Shown here in pieces: positions 11,970 through 29,300 of a DNA stretch of 64,000 bases. Numbering within the stretch: the stretch's first letter is position 1; each line of letters begins with the position of its first letter. Origin of the DNA: Embiotoca jacksoni (lineage: Eukaryota > Chordata > Actinopteri > Embiotocidae); NCBI GenBank assembly GCA_022577435.1, contig JAKOON010000039.1, positions 2,183,349 through 2,247,348 on the forward strand, written 5' to 3'. Under the pieces are notes generated by a model. The model was given only the letters and a program-made list of their open reading frames with translations, had not been told where the DNA came from and did no database searches. The translations under genes and the position numbers were made by a program.

Positions 11970-14260
11970 GTGCTTTAGATTGTACTGCAGTAAACGTACT
12001 TGGTTTTCTTTCGGTAATGTTGACGCCTTAAGTGGCAGTTCGTTCTCTGGTAAGACGCCGAGCCCTAGACAGCTCTTAGGGTTCAAACGTGAGGCAAAAA
12101 TCGAAATAAATGCTGCGGCGCTTTGTCATGCAGATGTGAAGATGGTGTGCAGATGTTCCTCCGAATGTGACGTGTTGCTTTCTTTTGAAACACCCTCAGT
12201 TCATCCTGTTTTGAATGTGACTTGAGATTTGTTTAGAAGTATGTAGTTAAGCTTTCATATCTGCAGGTGACATGCGCCGTCGCTCTGTAGGTATTTTATA
12301 TTGAAGGTGCATTTCCCCTTGTTTCCGGTTGCCCTGCGACTTCAGCTAACTTGATGCAGCGGATTTCCGCGGATTGAGAAAGCCCGATGACGCAAATGCA
12401 ATATTATAAAGTGTGAATAAGTGAAACCGCCAGGTGGCGCCACATCCCTCTTTTAACCCTGAACTACTGTGACCATCTTTTCACGGTGCTTTACTTCACA
12501 AAGAGGCGGTTTTTCAAAGAGGAGCGCGTGGCATGTCACAAAAGGACACCTCGGTCCTAAGTTCCCTTCAGTAGTTTACAATTTAAAGCGTCGTATTGTT
12601 CTTCTGTTTTTGTATCAGGCGTAAAGTATCGACGGGTAGCGGCAGAAATAGGCCGAGGCGAGGAGTTGGAGCGAAGACTCCCAAAGCGGAGCACGAACTA
12701 TTGCGCACGTTGTCTTTTTGCAACGAAGTCATTAAATTGGAAATGTTTAATTGCAGTTAAAGAGGTCAGCTCCCGTCCCGCGGAGATAAACTTTGCGGTC
12801 TTTGGCCCCGTGGGTGCATTCGGGGGGGGGGGGGGGAATCGCACGCCGCGCTGTCTGGCCGGCATTAACAGCTCGACGCTGAGCTGTCTCACAATTGACA
12901 TGATTTTCCTGCGTGTTTTGGAAAGCAGCCACACGGCAACAGACTGACCCGAAACAGAAAAGAAAATGTATACGTGTGCGCGTGAAGCAGGTTTGTGTCT
13001 GTGCCTGTTTGGGAAGTTTATCCTGTCCCGTGGGCTAATCCTGGATCAGCATTGCAGTGGATAAGTGCATAATACGGTTATGAATGCAAACACCGGAGTT
13101 CCAAGGATAAAGCAACAAAGAGGAACCCAATTACAGGTTGACTTTAAAGGGACAGTGTGGTTGTTTTTACAAGCAGACGGCGCTTTTGGAGTTGTCGTCT
13201 TTTTGGTGGATTTGTTGGAACGCCGGTTTTTCCGCGCCTTTCCTTTTTGAACCCGGGCGACTTTCTCGTGAATTCTCACACGTGAAGCTTTTTGGGAGAG
13301 CTCCGGCGACGTCCCGCCGCCGCCGTCGGGCCCGATCCGTCGCCGTTAATAGCCGGAGGCCGGCTGAAGGCGGCCTAAACGGAGCGAACGGCGAAGGCGC
13401 GGCGAGGTATCGATAAATTTGAATTAATCTTGAATTAAATATGAATCCCGTCGGCTGAGACGGGGATTACTGCAGTACACGTTAAGCAGCTGATGCCGAG
13501 AGAGAGAAGAGGGAAGAGAGGATGGAGAGAGCGGAAGAGGTTGTTAAAAAAAAAAAAAAAAAAAAAAGACACGAGGTGCGACGACGATAAAAAGATAAAT
13601 AAAAGAAATAAAGAAAAACGCGTAGCAGCAGCCTTTGGGGATGAATGTGAAGTGGTGACAGACGAGTTCCTGTCCCGCAACTTTTCTCTAAAGCGGCGGA
13701 CCTGACGAGAGGACTGTTAGAGCCAATAATGGCACTTCAGGACATCCGTCACTGCCACGCACGCACACATACGCCCACTCATGCTGCACAATTGGGATGT
13801 TGTTACTTGGCAACATCATTTCAAGGTAAATAGGTGCTATAAAAGGGTGTTATATAAAGAAACGGTGGGTGTCTCAGTCGCAGCTTTTCATTGTGTATGC
13901 CGGGAAAGCGTTGCTGTTCGGCTGGAGGTGAGCGTTTTGTCGGGAGGCTGAATATGCAAGCTGCCATTGAATTGTCCGGCTGCGGTGCACTTTGGGTGAA
14001 TTTGCGTTTTGCACGTGGCGCAACGGCATCATGGGAAGGCTCTGCAGAAGATTCGAATTATGTTTTTTATCGTCACAGTTGATCATAAATCAGCCTCGAC
14101 AGCTTAAACAGTGAAGTATTACACGTGTACTACACTGGGTCTGTATGAATATCAGCGGTGAAACAAGTCAGTTAATAGGCACAAGAGAGGAACAACAGAA
14201 AATACGCCGGTCTTTGTTAAAGAGTCGAAAGGTTAGGTTAAAAACGTAGGGGAGGAGTAA
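11970..14260. other. Intergenic DNA, no gene recognised
   Basis: Short unsupported frames only. Contains a poly-G run at 12823-12836 and a poly-A run at 13543-13567. Nothing else recognised. Confidence 0.45.
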
Positions 14261-14265
14261 AGTGA

Positions 14266-14284
14266 ACTACAACTCCCAGGGTGC
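14266..14284 (+). promoter_or_regulatory. ZNF143/SBF-type promoter motif
   Basis: actacaactcccagggtgc is close to the ZNF143 motif ACTACAATTCCCAGNATGC, usually found within about 100 bp of vertebrate transcription starts. It is 36 bp upstream of the ATG of the candidate plus-strand gene at 14320, which supports that gene model. Confidence 0.5.
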
Positions 14285-14319
14285 ATTTCAGCAGCAAACG
14301 TGTCACCACCGAGCTTAAA

Positions 14320-17300
14320 ATGTTACGGCACACCAACTGGATAAAGCTCGAGCCTCGCAGCGTCGAGATCATCGATGAGGCTCAGATCGGTTCAATCCGA
14401 GAGCGTCTTCTCCACGGCAACGGCAGCAGAGGCTCACGGGTGTCGTTTATATTTGTGTTTGCATGCACAGTTTGTTGTATTACTGTGTGTACTCGCAGCG
14501 TCCAGCAGAGAGCAGAAAAGACAAGGTTATTGTTTGAACTCACCTCCCTGTGAAAAACACACAGTGGCACTTCTGAGTTCAGACAAAGTGAAGAATCGCA
14601 TCGCTTGAAAATCAAAAATGTTAAGTAAGACTTTATTAATCCGGCGGTCCCCGCGGCAGTTTAAGAATACAGGTCGGAAAGATAAGTACGCAAGAAGAAG
14701 AAAAAATATGTAGGTGTAAAAATGAAAATAGGAAAATAAAACCAATGAATAAAATAAAGACTAATGTGTAAAATACACACACAAAATAAATATGTACACC
14801 TTTGACCTATACAGTGAATTGTTAGTATAAATATTTCGGAATGAGAAAAAACCTGAATATTATTGCATGTAGGTGATTTCGAATGTATTGTTAATTGTAA
14901 TTGCTCATGAGACATGTTGAGATGACGAAAATGAAGTTTAAATGAAGCAGACGGTGAAAAAAAAAATGTGCATTGAATTTAAACCTTTGTCCATAAACAA
15001 TGCAAATGTTCTTCTTGTATCTTTCAGGAGCGTGCTGACAATCGCTGGTCATCGTCGTCGTCGTCTCGCGCAGAAACGCCGCAACCGGACCGGACCGGGA
15101 CGATGCAACAGACTCGTCGACCTTTCGGGAGACGTACCACCGTCAAAGCGAACACTCGGCCTCTCATCATGTACTCCGGCGACGGTCAGCGCTCTGTAAG
15201 TAAACGGCGCGTACGTCGCGGAGAAATGTTTCACGAAAGTCGGCCCGCTGCGAGCTGCTGACGAATCGAGAGGACATTAAAATGATTCCTCTGCATGTGG
15301 CAGCGCTGAATACGGGACGGTCATTTTGGGCCGTTCGCGTGACGACGGAAAGTTACAGTGAACTAATTAGGTCGAGCGCGAGAGAGATTCCCTCGGACTG
15401 GAATATTTGGAATAAAAATATAAATGAAGCTGCGTGAATCCCAGAAGTGTTTGGTTAGTCAGACAGAAACTGCAGGATCGTATAACGTCCACGTTTTACA
15501 GTCAACAAACATGGACCGGAACAAATTTATGAACAAAACAGGAGAGAATTGAACTTTTAGTGCGCACAGAAGTCGAGAGATATTTTACTGTAACTGGTGA
15601 AATAGAGGAGCAGCAACAGGTGTTGCCTTGATGTTTTTGTGTATTTGAACTTTGACATGCGTGTTTGGTAGTTTGAAGGTGTTCTGGTCAGCGTAGTCAA
15701 GTTCCCCGAGGACATACAGATATACAGACACAGACATGCAGACATACAGACATGCAGACATACAGACATGCAGACACAGACATAGACATACAGATATACA
15801 GACACAGACATGCAGACATACAGACATGCAGACATGCAGACATACAGACATGCAGACACAGACATAGACATACAGATATACAGACACAGACATGCAGACA
15901 TACACACATGCAGACATGCAGACATACAGATATACAGACATACAGACATACAGACATACATACATGCAGACATACAGATATACAGACATACAGATATAGA
16001 CATACAGACATGCAGATATAGACATACAGACATGCAGACATACATACATGCAGACATACAGACATGCAGACATACATACATGCAGACATACAGATATACA
16101 GACATACAGATATAGACATACAGACATGCAGATATAGACATACAGACATACAGATATGCAGACATGCAGACATACAGACATGCAGACATACAGACATGCA
16201 GACATACAGATATAGACATGCAGATATACAGACATACAGATATGCAGACATACAGACATACAGACATGCAGACATACAGACATACAGACATGCAGATATA
16301 GACATACAGACATACAGATATGCAGACATACAGATATGCAGACATGCAGATATAGACATACAGATATGCAGATATGCAGACATGCAGATATAGACATACA
16401 GACATACAGACGTACAGATATGCAGACATACAGATATGCAGACATACAGACATACAGATATGCAGACATACAGACATACAGACATGCAGATATAGACATA
16501 CAGATATAGACATACAGACATACAGACATGCAGATATGCAGACATACAGACATACAGACATACAGACATGCAGATATGCAGACATACAGACATACAGATA
16601 TGCAGACATACAGACATACAGACATGCAGACATACAGATATGCAGACATACAGACATACAGACATGCAGATATAGACATACAGACATACAGATATAGACA
16701 TACAGACATACAGATATATACATACAGACATACAGATATGCAGACATACAGACATACAGACATGCAGATATAGACATACAGATATAGACATACAGACATA
16801 CAGACATACAGATATGCAGACATACAGACATACAGACGTACAGATATGCAGACATACAGACATACAGATATGCAGACATACAGATATACAGACATACAGA
16901 CATGCAGACATACAGATATACAGACATACAGACATGCAGACATACATATATACAGACATAGACATACAGACATACAGACATGCAGATATGCAGACATACA
17001 GACATACAGATATGCAGATATACAGACATACAGACATGCAGATATGCAGACATACAGATATGCAGACATACAGACATACAGACGTACAGATATGCAGACA
17101 TACAGACATACAGACATGCAGACATAGATATACAGACATACAGACATGCAGACATACATATATACAGACATAGACATACAGACATACAGACATGCAGATA
17201 TGCAGACATACAGACATACAGACGTACAGATATGCAGACATACAGACATACAGATATGCAGACATACAGATATGCAGACATACAGACATACAGACGTACA

Positions 17301-20300
17301 GATATGCAGACATACAGACATACAGACATGCAGACATACAGATATACAGACATACAGACATGCAGACATACATATATACAGACATAGACATACAGACATA
17401 CAGACATGCAGATATGCAGACATACAGACATACAGATATGCAGACATACAGACATACAGACATGCAGATATGCAGACATACAGACATACAGACATGCAGA
17501 TATAGACATACAGACATACAGACATGCAGATATGCAGACATACAGATATACAGACATACAGATATACAGACATACAGACATACAGATATGCAGACATGCA
17601 GACATACAGACACACAGACATACAGACATGCAGACATGGACATACAGATATACAGACATACAGATGTACAGACATACAGACACATAGACATACAGATGTA
17701 CAGACATACAGACATGCAGACATACAGATGTACAGACATACAGACACATAGACATAAAGATATACAGACACAGACATACAGACATGCAGACATATAGACA
17801 TGCAGACATACAGACATGCAGATATGCAGACATACAGACATGCAGACATACAGATGTACAGACACAGACATACAGACATACAGATATACAGACATACAGA
17901 CACATAGACATACAGACATACAGATATACAGACATACAGATGTACAGACATACAGACACAGACATACAGACATGCAGACATATAGACATTCAGACATGCA
18001 GACATGGACATACAGACATACAGATATACAGACATACAGACACATATACATGCAGACATACAGATATGCAGACATACAGATATACAGACACATATACATG
18101 CAGACATACAGATATACAGACATACAGACATGCAGACATACAGATGTACAGACATACAGACACATAGACATACAGATATACAGACACAGACATACAGACA
18201 TGCAGACATATTGACATGCAGACATGCAGACATATAGACATACAGATATACAGACATACAGACATGCAGACATACAGACATGCAGATATGCAGACATACA
18301 GACACAGATATACAGACATGGACATACAGACATACAGACACATAGACACACAGCCATACAGACATGCAGACATACAGACATACAGACATGCAGACATGGA
18401 CATACAGACATACAGACATGCAGACATACAGACATGCAGACATATAGACATACAGACATACAGACATGGACATACAGACATACAGATATACAGACATACA
18501 GACACACAGACATACAGACATGCAGACATACAGACATACAGACATGCAGACATGCAGACATGGACATACAGACATACAGATATACAGACATACAGACACA
18601 TAGACACACAGACATATAGACATGCAGACATACAGATATACAGATATACAGACATACAGACATGCAGACATACAGATGTACAGACATACAGACACATAGA
18701 CATACAGATATACAGACACAGACATACAGACATGCAGACATACAGACACAGACATACAGATATACAGACATACAGACACATAGACATACAAACATACAGA
18801 TATACAGACATACAGACATGCAGACATACAGATGTACAGACATACAGACACATAGACATACAGATATACAGACACAGACATACAGACATGCAGACATATA
18901 GACATGCAGACATACAGACATGCAGATATGCAGACATACAGAAATACAGATATACAGACATGGACATACAGACACATAGACATACAGATATACAGACACA
19001 GACATACAGACATACATATATACAGACATACAGATATACAGACATACAGACACATAGACATACAGACATACAGACATGCAGACATACAGATATACAGACA
19101 CAGACATACAGACATACAGATATACAGACATACAGACACATAGACATACAGACATACAGATATACAGACATACAGATGTACAGACATACAGACACATAGA
19201 CATACAGATATACAGACATGCAGACATATAGACATGCAGACATATAGACATGCAGACATGCAGACATGCAGATATGCAGACATACAGACATACAGACATG
19301 GACATACAGACATACAGACACATAGACACACAGACACACAGACATACAGACATGGACATACAGACATACAGATATACAGACACAGACATACAGACACATA
19401 GACACACAGACATATAGACATGCAGACATACAGATATACAGACACATATACATGCAGACATACAGATATGCAGACATACAGACATACAGATATACAGACA
19501 TACAGATATACAGACACAGACATACAGACATACAGATATACAGACATACAGACACATAGACATACAGACATACAGATATACAGACATACAGATGTACAGA
19601 CATACAGACACATAGACATACAGATATACAGACATGCAGACATATAGACATGCAGACATATAGACATGCAGACATGCAGACATGCAGATATGCAGACATA
19701 CAGACATACAGACATGGACATACAGACATACAGACATACAGACACATAGACACACAGACACACAGACATACAGACATGGACATACAGACATACAGATATA
19801 CAGACACAGACATACAGACACATAGACACACAGACATATAGACATGCAGACATACAGATATACAGACACATATACATGCAGACATACAGACATGCAGACA
19901 TACAGACATGGAGACATGCAGACATACAGATATACAGACATACAGACACATATACATGCAGACATACAGATATGCAGACATACATACATACAGATATACA
20001 GACATACAGACATACAGACATACAGACATATAGACATGCAGACATACAGACATGGAGACATACAGATATACAGACATACAGACACATAGACATATATACA
20101 TACAGATATACAGACATACAGACATGCAGACATACAGATGTACAGACATACAGACACATAGACATACAGATATACAGACACAGACATACAGACATGCAGA
20201 CATACAGACATGCAGATATGCAGACATACAGACACAGATATACAGACATGGACATACAGACATACAGACATACAGACATACAGACATATAGACATGCAGA

Positions 20301-23300
20301 CATACAGACATGGAGACATGCAGACATACAGATGTACAGACATACAGACATGCAGACATACAGATGTACAGACATACAGACACATAGACATACAGATATA
20401 CAGACACAGACATACAGACATGCAGACATATAGACATGCAGACATACAGCCATGCAGATATGCAGACACAAAGACACACAGACATACAGACATACAGACA
20501 TGCAGACATACAGATATACAGACACAGACATACAGACATACATATATACAGACATACAGATATACAGACATACAGACACATAGACATACAGACATACAGA
20601 TATACAGACATACAGACATGCAGACATACAGATATACAGACATACAGACACATAGACATACAGACATACAGATATACAGACATACAGATGTACGGACATA
20701 CAGACACATAGACATACAGATATACAGACACAGACATACAGACATGGACATACAGACATACAGATATACAGACATACAGACACATAGACACACAGACATA
20801 TAGACATGCAGACATACAGATATACAGACACATATACATGCAGACATACAGATATGCAGACATACAGATATACAGACACATATACATGCAGACATACAGA
20901 TATGCAGACATACAGACATACAGACATACAGATATACAGACATACAGACATACAGACATACAGACATATAGACATGCAGACATACAGATATACAGACATA
21001 CAGACACATATACATGCAGACATACAGATATGCAGACATACAGACATACAGATATACAGACATACAGACATACAGACATACAGACATACAGACATATAGA
21101 CATGCAGACATACAGACATGGAGACATACAGATATACAGACATACAGACACATAGACATATAGACATACAGATATACAGACATACAGACATGCAGACATA
21201 CAGATGTACAGACATACAGACACATAGACATATAGACATGCAGACATACAGATATACAGACATACAGACACATATACATGCAGACATACAGATATGCAGA
21301 CATACAGACATACAGATATACAGACATACAGACATACAGACATACAGACATATAGACATGCAGACATACAGACATGGAGACATGCAGACATACAGATGTA
21401 CAGACATACAGACATGCAGACATACAGATGTACAGACATACACATATACAGACATACAGACATACAGATATGCAGACATGCAGACATACAGACACACAGA
21501 CATACAGACATGCAGACATGGACATACAGATATACAGACATACAGATGTACAGACATACAGACACATAGACATACAGATGTACAGACATACAGACATGCA
21601 GACATACAGATGTACAGACATACAGACACATAGACATACAGACATACAGATGTACAGACATACAGACATGCAGACATACAGATGTACAGACATACAGACA
21701 CATAGACATACAGATATACAGACACAGACATACAGACATGCAGACATATAGACATGCAGACATACAGACATGCAGATATGCAGACACAAAGACACACAGA
21801 CATACAGACATACAGACATGCAGACATACAGATGTACAGACATACAGACACATAGACATACAGATATACAGACACAGACATACAGACATACAGATATACA
21901 GACATACAGACACATAGACATACAGACATACAGATATACAGACATACAGACATGCAGACATACAGATATACAGACATACAGACACATAGACATACAGACA
22001 TACAGATATACAGACATACAGATGTACGGACATACAGACACATAGACATACAGATATACAGACACAGACATACAGACATGGACATACAGACATACAGATA
22101 TACAGACATACAGACACATAGACACACAGACATATAGACATGCAGACATACAGATATACAGACACATATACATGCAGACATACAGATATGCAGACATACA
22201 GACATACAGACACATATACATGCAGACATACAGATATACAGACACATATACATGCAGACATACAGATATGCAGACATACAGACATACAGACATACAGATA
22301 TACAGACATACAGACATACAGACATACAGACATATAGACATGCAGACATACAGATATACAGACATACAGACACATATACATGCAGACATACAGATATGCA
22401 GACATACAGACATACAGATATACAGACATACAGACATACAGACATACAGACATATAGACATGCAGACATACAGACATGGAGACATACAGATATACAGACA
22501 TACAGACACATAGACATATAGACATACAGATATACAGACATACAGACATGCAGACATACAGATGTACAGACATACAGACACATAGACATATAGACATGCA
22601 GACATACAGATATACAGACATACAGACACATATACATGCAGACATACAGATATGCAGACATACAGACATACAGATATACAGACATACAGACATACAGACA
22701 TACAGACATACAGACATATAGACATGCAGACATACAGACATGGAGACATGCAGACATACAGATGTACAGACATACAGACATGCAGACATACAGATATACA
22801 GACATACAGATATACAGACATACAGACATACAGATATGCAGACATGCAGACATACAGACACACAGACATACAGACATGCAGACATGGACATACAGATATA
22901 CAGACATACAGATGTACAGACATACAGACACATAGACATACAGATGTACAGACATACAGACATGCAGACATACAGATGTACAGACATACAGACACATAGA
23001 CATACAGACATACAGATGTACAGACATACAGACATGCAGACATACAGATGTACAGACATACAGACACATAGACATACAGATATACAGACACAGACATACA
23101 GACATGCAGACATATAGACATGCAGACATACAGACATGCAGATATGCAGACACAAAGACACACAGACATACAGACATACAGACATGCAGACATACAGATA
23201 TACAGACACAGACATACAGACACAGACATGCAGACATACATATATACAGACATAGACATACAGACATACAGACATACAGATATGCAGACATACAGATATG

Positions 23301-26300
23301 CAGACATACAGACATACAGACGTACAGATATGCAGACATACAGACATACAGACATGCAGACATACAGACATGCAGATATGCAGACACAAAGACACACAGA
23401 CATACAGACATACAGACATGCAGACATACAGATATACAGACACAGACATACAGACACAGACATGCAGACATACATATATACAGACATAGACATACAGACA
23501 TACAGACATACAGATATGCAGACATACAGATATGCAGACATACAGACATACAGACGTACAGATATGCAGACATACAGACATACAGACATGCAGACATACA
23601 GATATACAGACATACAGACATGCAGACATACATATATACAGACATAGACATACAGACATACAGACATGCAGATATGCAGACATACAGACATACAGATATG
23701 CAGACATACAGACATACAGACATGCAGATATGCAGACATACAGACATACAGACATGCAGATATAGACATACAGACATACAGACATACAGACATACAGACA
23801 TACAGATATACAGACATACAGACATACAGACATACAGACATATAGACATGCAGACATACAGATATACAGACATACAGACATACAGATATACAGACATACA
23901 GACATACAGACATACAGACATATAGACATGCAGACATACAGACATGGAGACATACAGATATACAGACATACAGACACATAGACATATAGACATACAGATA
24001 TACAGACATACAGACATGCAGACATACAGATGTACAGACATACAGACACATAGACATATAGACATGCAGACATACAGATATACAGACATACAGACACATA
24101 TACATGCAGACATACAGATATGCAGACATACAGACATACAGATATACAGACATACAGACATACAGACATACAGACATATAGACATGCAGACATACAGACA
24201 TGGAGACATGCAGACATACAGATGTACAGACATACAGACATGCAGACATACAGATGTACAGACATACAGATATACAGACATACAGACATACAGATATGCA
24301 GACATGCAGACATACAGACACACAGACATACAGACATGCAGACATGGACATACAGATATACAGACATACAGATGTACAGACATACAGACACATAGACATA
24401 CAGATGTACAGACATACAGACATGCAGACATACAGATGTACAGACATACAGACACATAGACATACAGACATACAGATGTACAGACATACAGACATGCAGA
24501 CATACAGATGTACAGACATACAGACACATAGACATACAGATATACAGACACAGACATACAGACATGCAGACATATAGACATGCAGACATACAGACATGCA
24601 GATATGCAGACACAAAGACACACAGACATACAGACATACAGACATGCAGACATACAGATGTACAGACATACAGACACATAGACATACAGATATACAGACA
24701 CAGACATACAGACATACAGATATACAGACATACAGACACATAGACATACAGACATACAGATATACAGACATACAGACATGCAGACATACAGATATACAGA
24801 CATACAGACACATAGACATACAGACATACAGATATACAGACATACAGATGTACGGACATACAGACACATAGACATATAGACATGCAGACATACAGATATA
24901 CAGACATACAGACACATATACATGCAGACATACAGATATGCAGACATACAGACATACAGATATACAGACATACAGACATACAGACATACAGACATATAGA
25001 CATGCAGACATACAGACATGGAGACATGCAGACATACAGATGTACAGACATACAGACATGCAGACATACAGATGTACAGACATACAGATATACAGACATA
25101 CAGACATACAGATATGCAGACATGCAGACATACAGACACACAGACATACAGACATGCAGACATGGACATACAGATATACAGACATACAGATGTACAGACA
25201 TACAGACACATAGACATACAGATGTACAGACATACAGACATGCAGACATACAGATGTACAGACATACAGACACATAGACATACAGACATACAGATGTACA
25301 GACATACAGACATGCAGACATACAGATGTACAGACATACAGACACATAGACATACAGATATACAGACACAGACATACAGACATGCAGACATATAGACATG
25401 CAGACATACAGACATGCAGATATGCAGACACAAAGACACACAGACATACAGACATACAGACATGCAGACATACAGATGTACAGACATACAGACACATAGA
25501 CATACAGATATACAGACACAGACATACAGACATACAGATATACAGACATACAGACACATAGACATACAGACATACAGATATACAGACATACAGACATGCA
25601 GACATACAGATATACAGACATACAGACACATAGACATACAGACATACAGATATACAGACATACAGATGTACGGACATACAGACACATAGACATACAGATA
25701 TACAGACACAGACATACAGACATGGACATACAGACATACAGATATACAGACATACAGACACATAGACACACAGACATATAGACATGCAGACATACAGATA
25801 TACAGACACATATACATGCAGACATACAGATATGCAGACATACAGACATACAGACACATATACATGCAGACATACAGATATGCAGACATACAGATATACA
25901 GACACATATACATGCAGACATACAGATATGCAGACATACAGACATACAGACATACAGATATACAGACATACAGACATACAGACATACAGACATATAGACA
26001 TGCAGACATACAGATATACAGACATACAGACACATATACATGCAGACATACAGATATGCAGACATACAGACATACAGATATACAGACATACAGACATACA
26101 GACATACAGACATATAGACATGCAGACATACAGACATGGAGACATACAGATATACAGACATACAGACACATAGACATATAGACATACAGATATACAGACA
26201 TACAGACATGCAGACATACAGATGTACAGACATACAGACACATAGACATATAGACATGCAGACATACAGATATACAGACATACAGACACATATACATGCA

Positions 26301-29300
26301 GACATACAGATATGCAGACATACAGACATACAGATATACAGACATACAGACATACAGACATACAGACATATAGACATGCAGACATACAGACATGGAGACA
26401 TGCAGACATACAGATGTACAGACATACAGACATGCAGACATACAGATATACAGACATACAGATATACAGACATACAGACATACAGATATGCAGACATGCA
26501 GACATACAGACACACAGACATACAGACATGCAGACATGGACATACAGATATACAGACATACAGATGTACAGACATACAGACACATAGACATACAGATGTA
26601 CAGACATACAGACATGCAGACATACAGATGTACAGACATACAGACACATAGACATACAGACATACAGATATACAGACATACAGATGTACAGACATACAGA
26701 TGTACAGACATACAGACACATAGACATACAGATATACAGACACAGACATACAGACATGCAGACACATAGACATACAGACATACAGACATGCAGACATACA
26801 GATATACAGACACAGACATACAGACATACAGATATACAGACATACAGACACATAGACATGCAGACATACAGATATACAGACACATATACATGCAGACATA
26901 CAGATATGCAGACATACAGATATACAGACACATATACATACAGACATACAGATATACAGACATACAGATATACAGACACAGACATACAGACATACAGATA
27001 TACAGACATGCAGACATATAGACATGCAGACATGCAGACATGCAGATATGCAGACATACAGACATACAGACATGGACATACAGACATACAGACACATAGA
27101 CACACAGACACACAGACATACAGACATGGACATACAGACATACAGATATACAGACACAGACATACAGACACATAGACACACAGACATATAGACATGCAGA
27201 CATACAGATATACAGACACATATACATGCAGACATACAGATATGCAGACATACAGATATACAGACACATATACATACAGACATACAGATATACAGACATA
27301 CAGATATACAGACACAGACATACAGACATACAGATATACAGACATACAGACACATAGACATACAGACATACAGATATACAGACATACAGATGTACAGACA
27401 TACAGACACATAGACATACAGATATACAGACACAGACATACAGACATGCAGACATACAGACATGCAGATATGCAGACATACAGACACAGATATACAGACA
27501 TGGACATACAGACATACAGACATACAGACATACAGACATATAGACATGCAGACATACAGACATGGAGACATGCAGACATACAGATGTACAGACATACAGA
27601 CATGCAGATATACAGACATACAGACATACAGACATGCAGACATGCAGACATGGACATACAGACATACAGACATACAGACATGCAGACATACAGACATGCA
27701 GACATATAGACATACAGACATACAGACATACAGACATGCAGACATACAGACATACAGACATGCAGACATGCAGACATGGACATACAGACATACAGATATA
27801 CAGACATACAGACACATAGACACACAGACATATAGACATGCAGACATACAGATATACAGACATACAGACACATATACATGCAGACATACAGATATACAGA
27901 TATACAGATATACAGACATACAGACATGCAGACATACAGATGTACAGACATACAGACACATAGACATACAGATATACAGACACAGACATACAGACATGCA
28001 GACATATAGACATGCAGACATACAGACATGCAGATATGCAGACATACAGAAATACAGATATACAGACATGGACATACAGACACATAGACATACAGATATA
28101 CAGACACAGACATACAGACATACAGATATACAGACATGGACATACAGACACATAGACATACAGATATACAGACACAGACATACAGACATACAGATATACA
28201 GACACAGAAATACAGACATGCAGACATGCAGACATACAGACACACAGACATACAGACATACAGACATGCAGACATGGACATACAGATGTACAGACATACA
28301 GACACATAGACACACAGACATACAGACATGCAGACATACAGATATACAGACATACAGACACATAGACATACAGATATACAGACACAGACATAGAGACATG
28401 CAGACATATAGACTTACAGACATACAGACATGCAGACATACAAATATACAGACACAGACATACAGACATACATATATACAGACATACAGATATACAGACA
28501 TACAGACACATAGACATACAGATATACAGACATACAGACATGCAGACATACAGATATACAGACACAGACATACAGACATACATATATACAGACATACAGA
28601 TATACAGACATACAGACACATAGACATACAGACATACAGATATACAGACATACAGACATGCAGACATACAGATATACAGACATACAGACACATAGACATA
28701 CAGACATACAGATATACAGACATACAGATGTACAGACATACAGACACATAGACATACAGATATACAGACACAGACATACAGACATGGACATACAGACATA
28801 CAGATATACAGACATACAGACACATAGACACACAGACATATAGACATGCAGACATACAGATATACAGACACATATACATGCAGACATACAGATATGCAGA
28901 CATACAGATATACAGACACATATACATATAGACATGCAGACATGCAGACATATAGACATACAGATATACAGACATACAGACATGCAGACATACAGACATG
29001 CAGATATGCAGACATACAGACACAGATATACAGACATGGACATACAGACATACAGATATACAGACATACAGACACATAGACACACAGCCATACAGACATT
29101 CAGACATACAGACATACAGACATGCAGACATGGACATACAGACATACAGACATGGACATACAGACATACAGATATACAGACATACAGACACATAGACACA
29201 CAGACATACAGACATGCAGACATGGACATACAGACATACAGATATACAGACATACAGACACATAGACACACAGACATATAGACATGCAGACATACAGATA

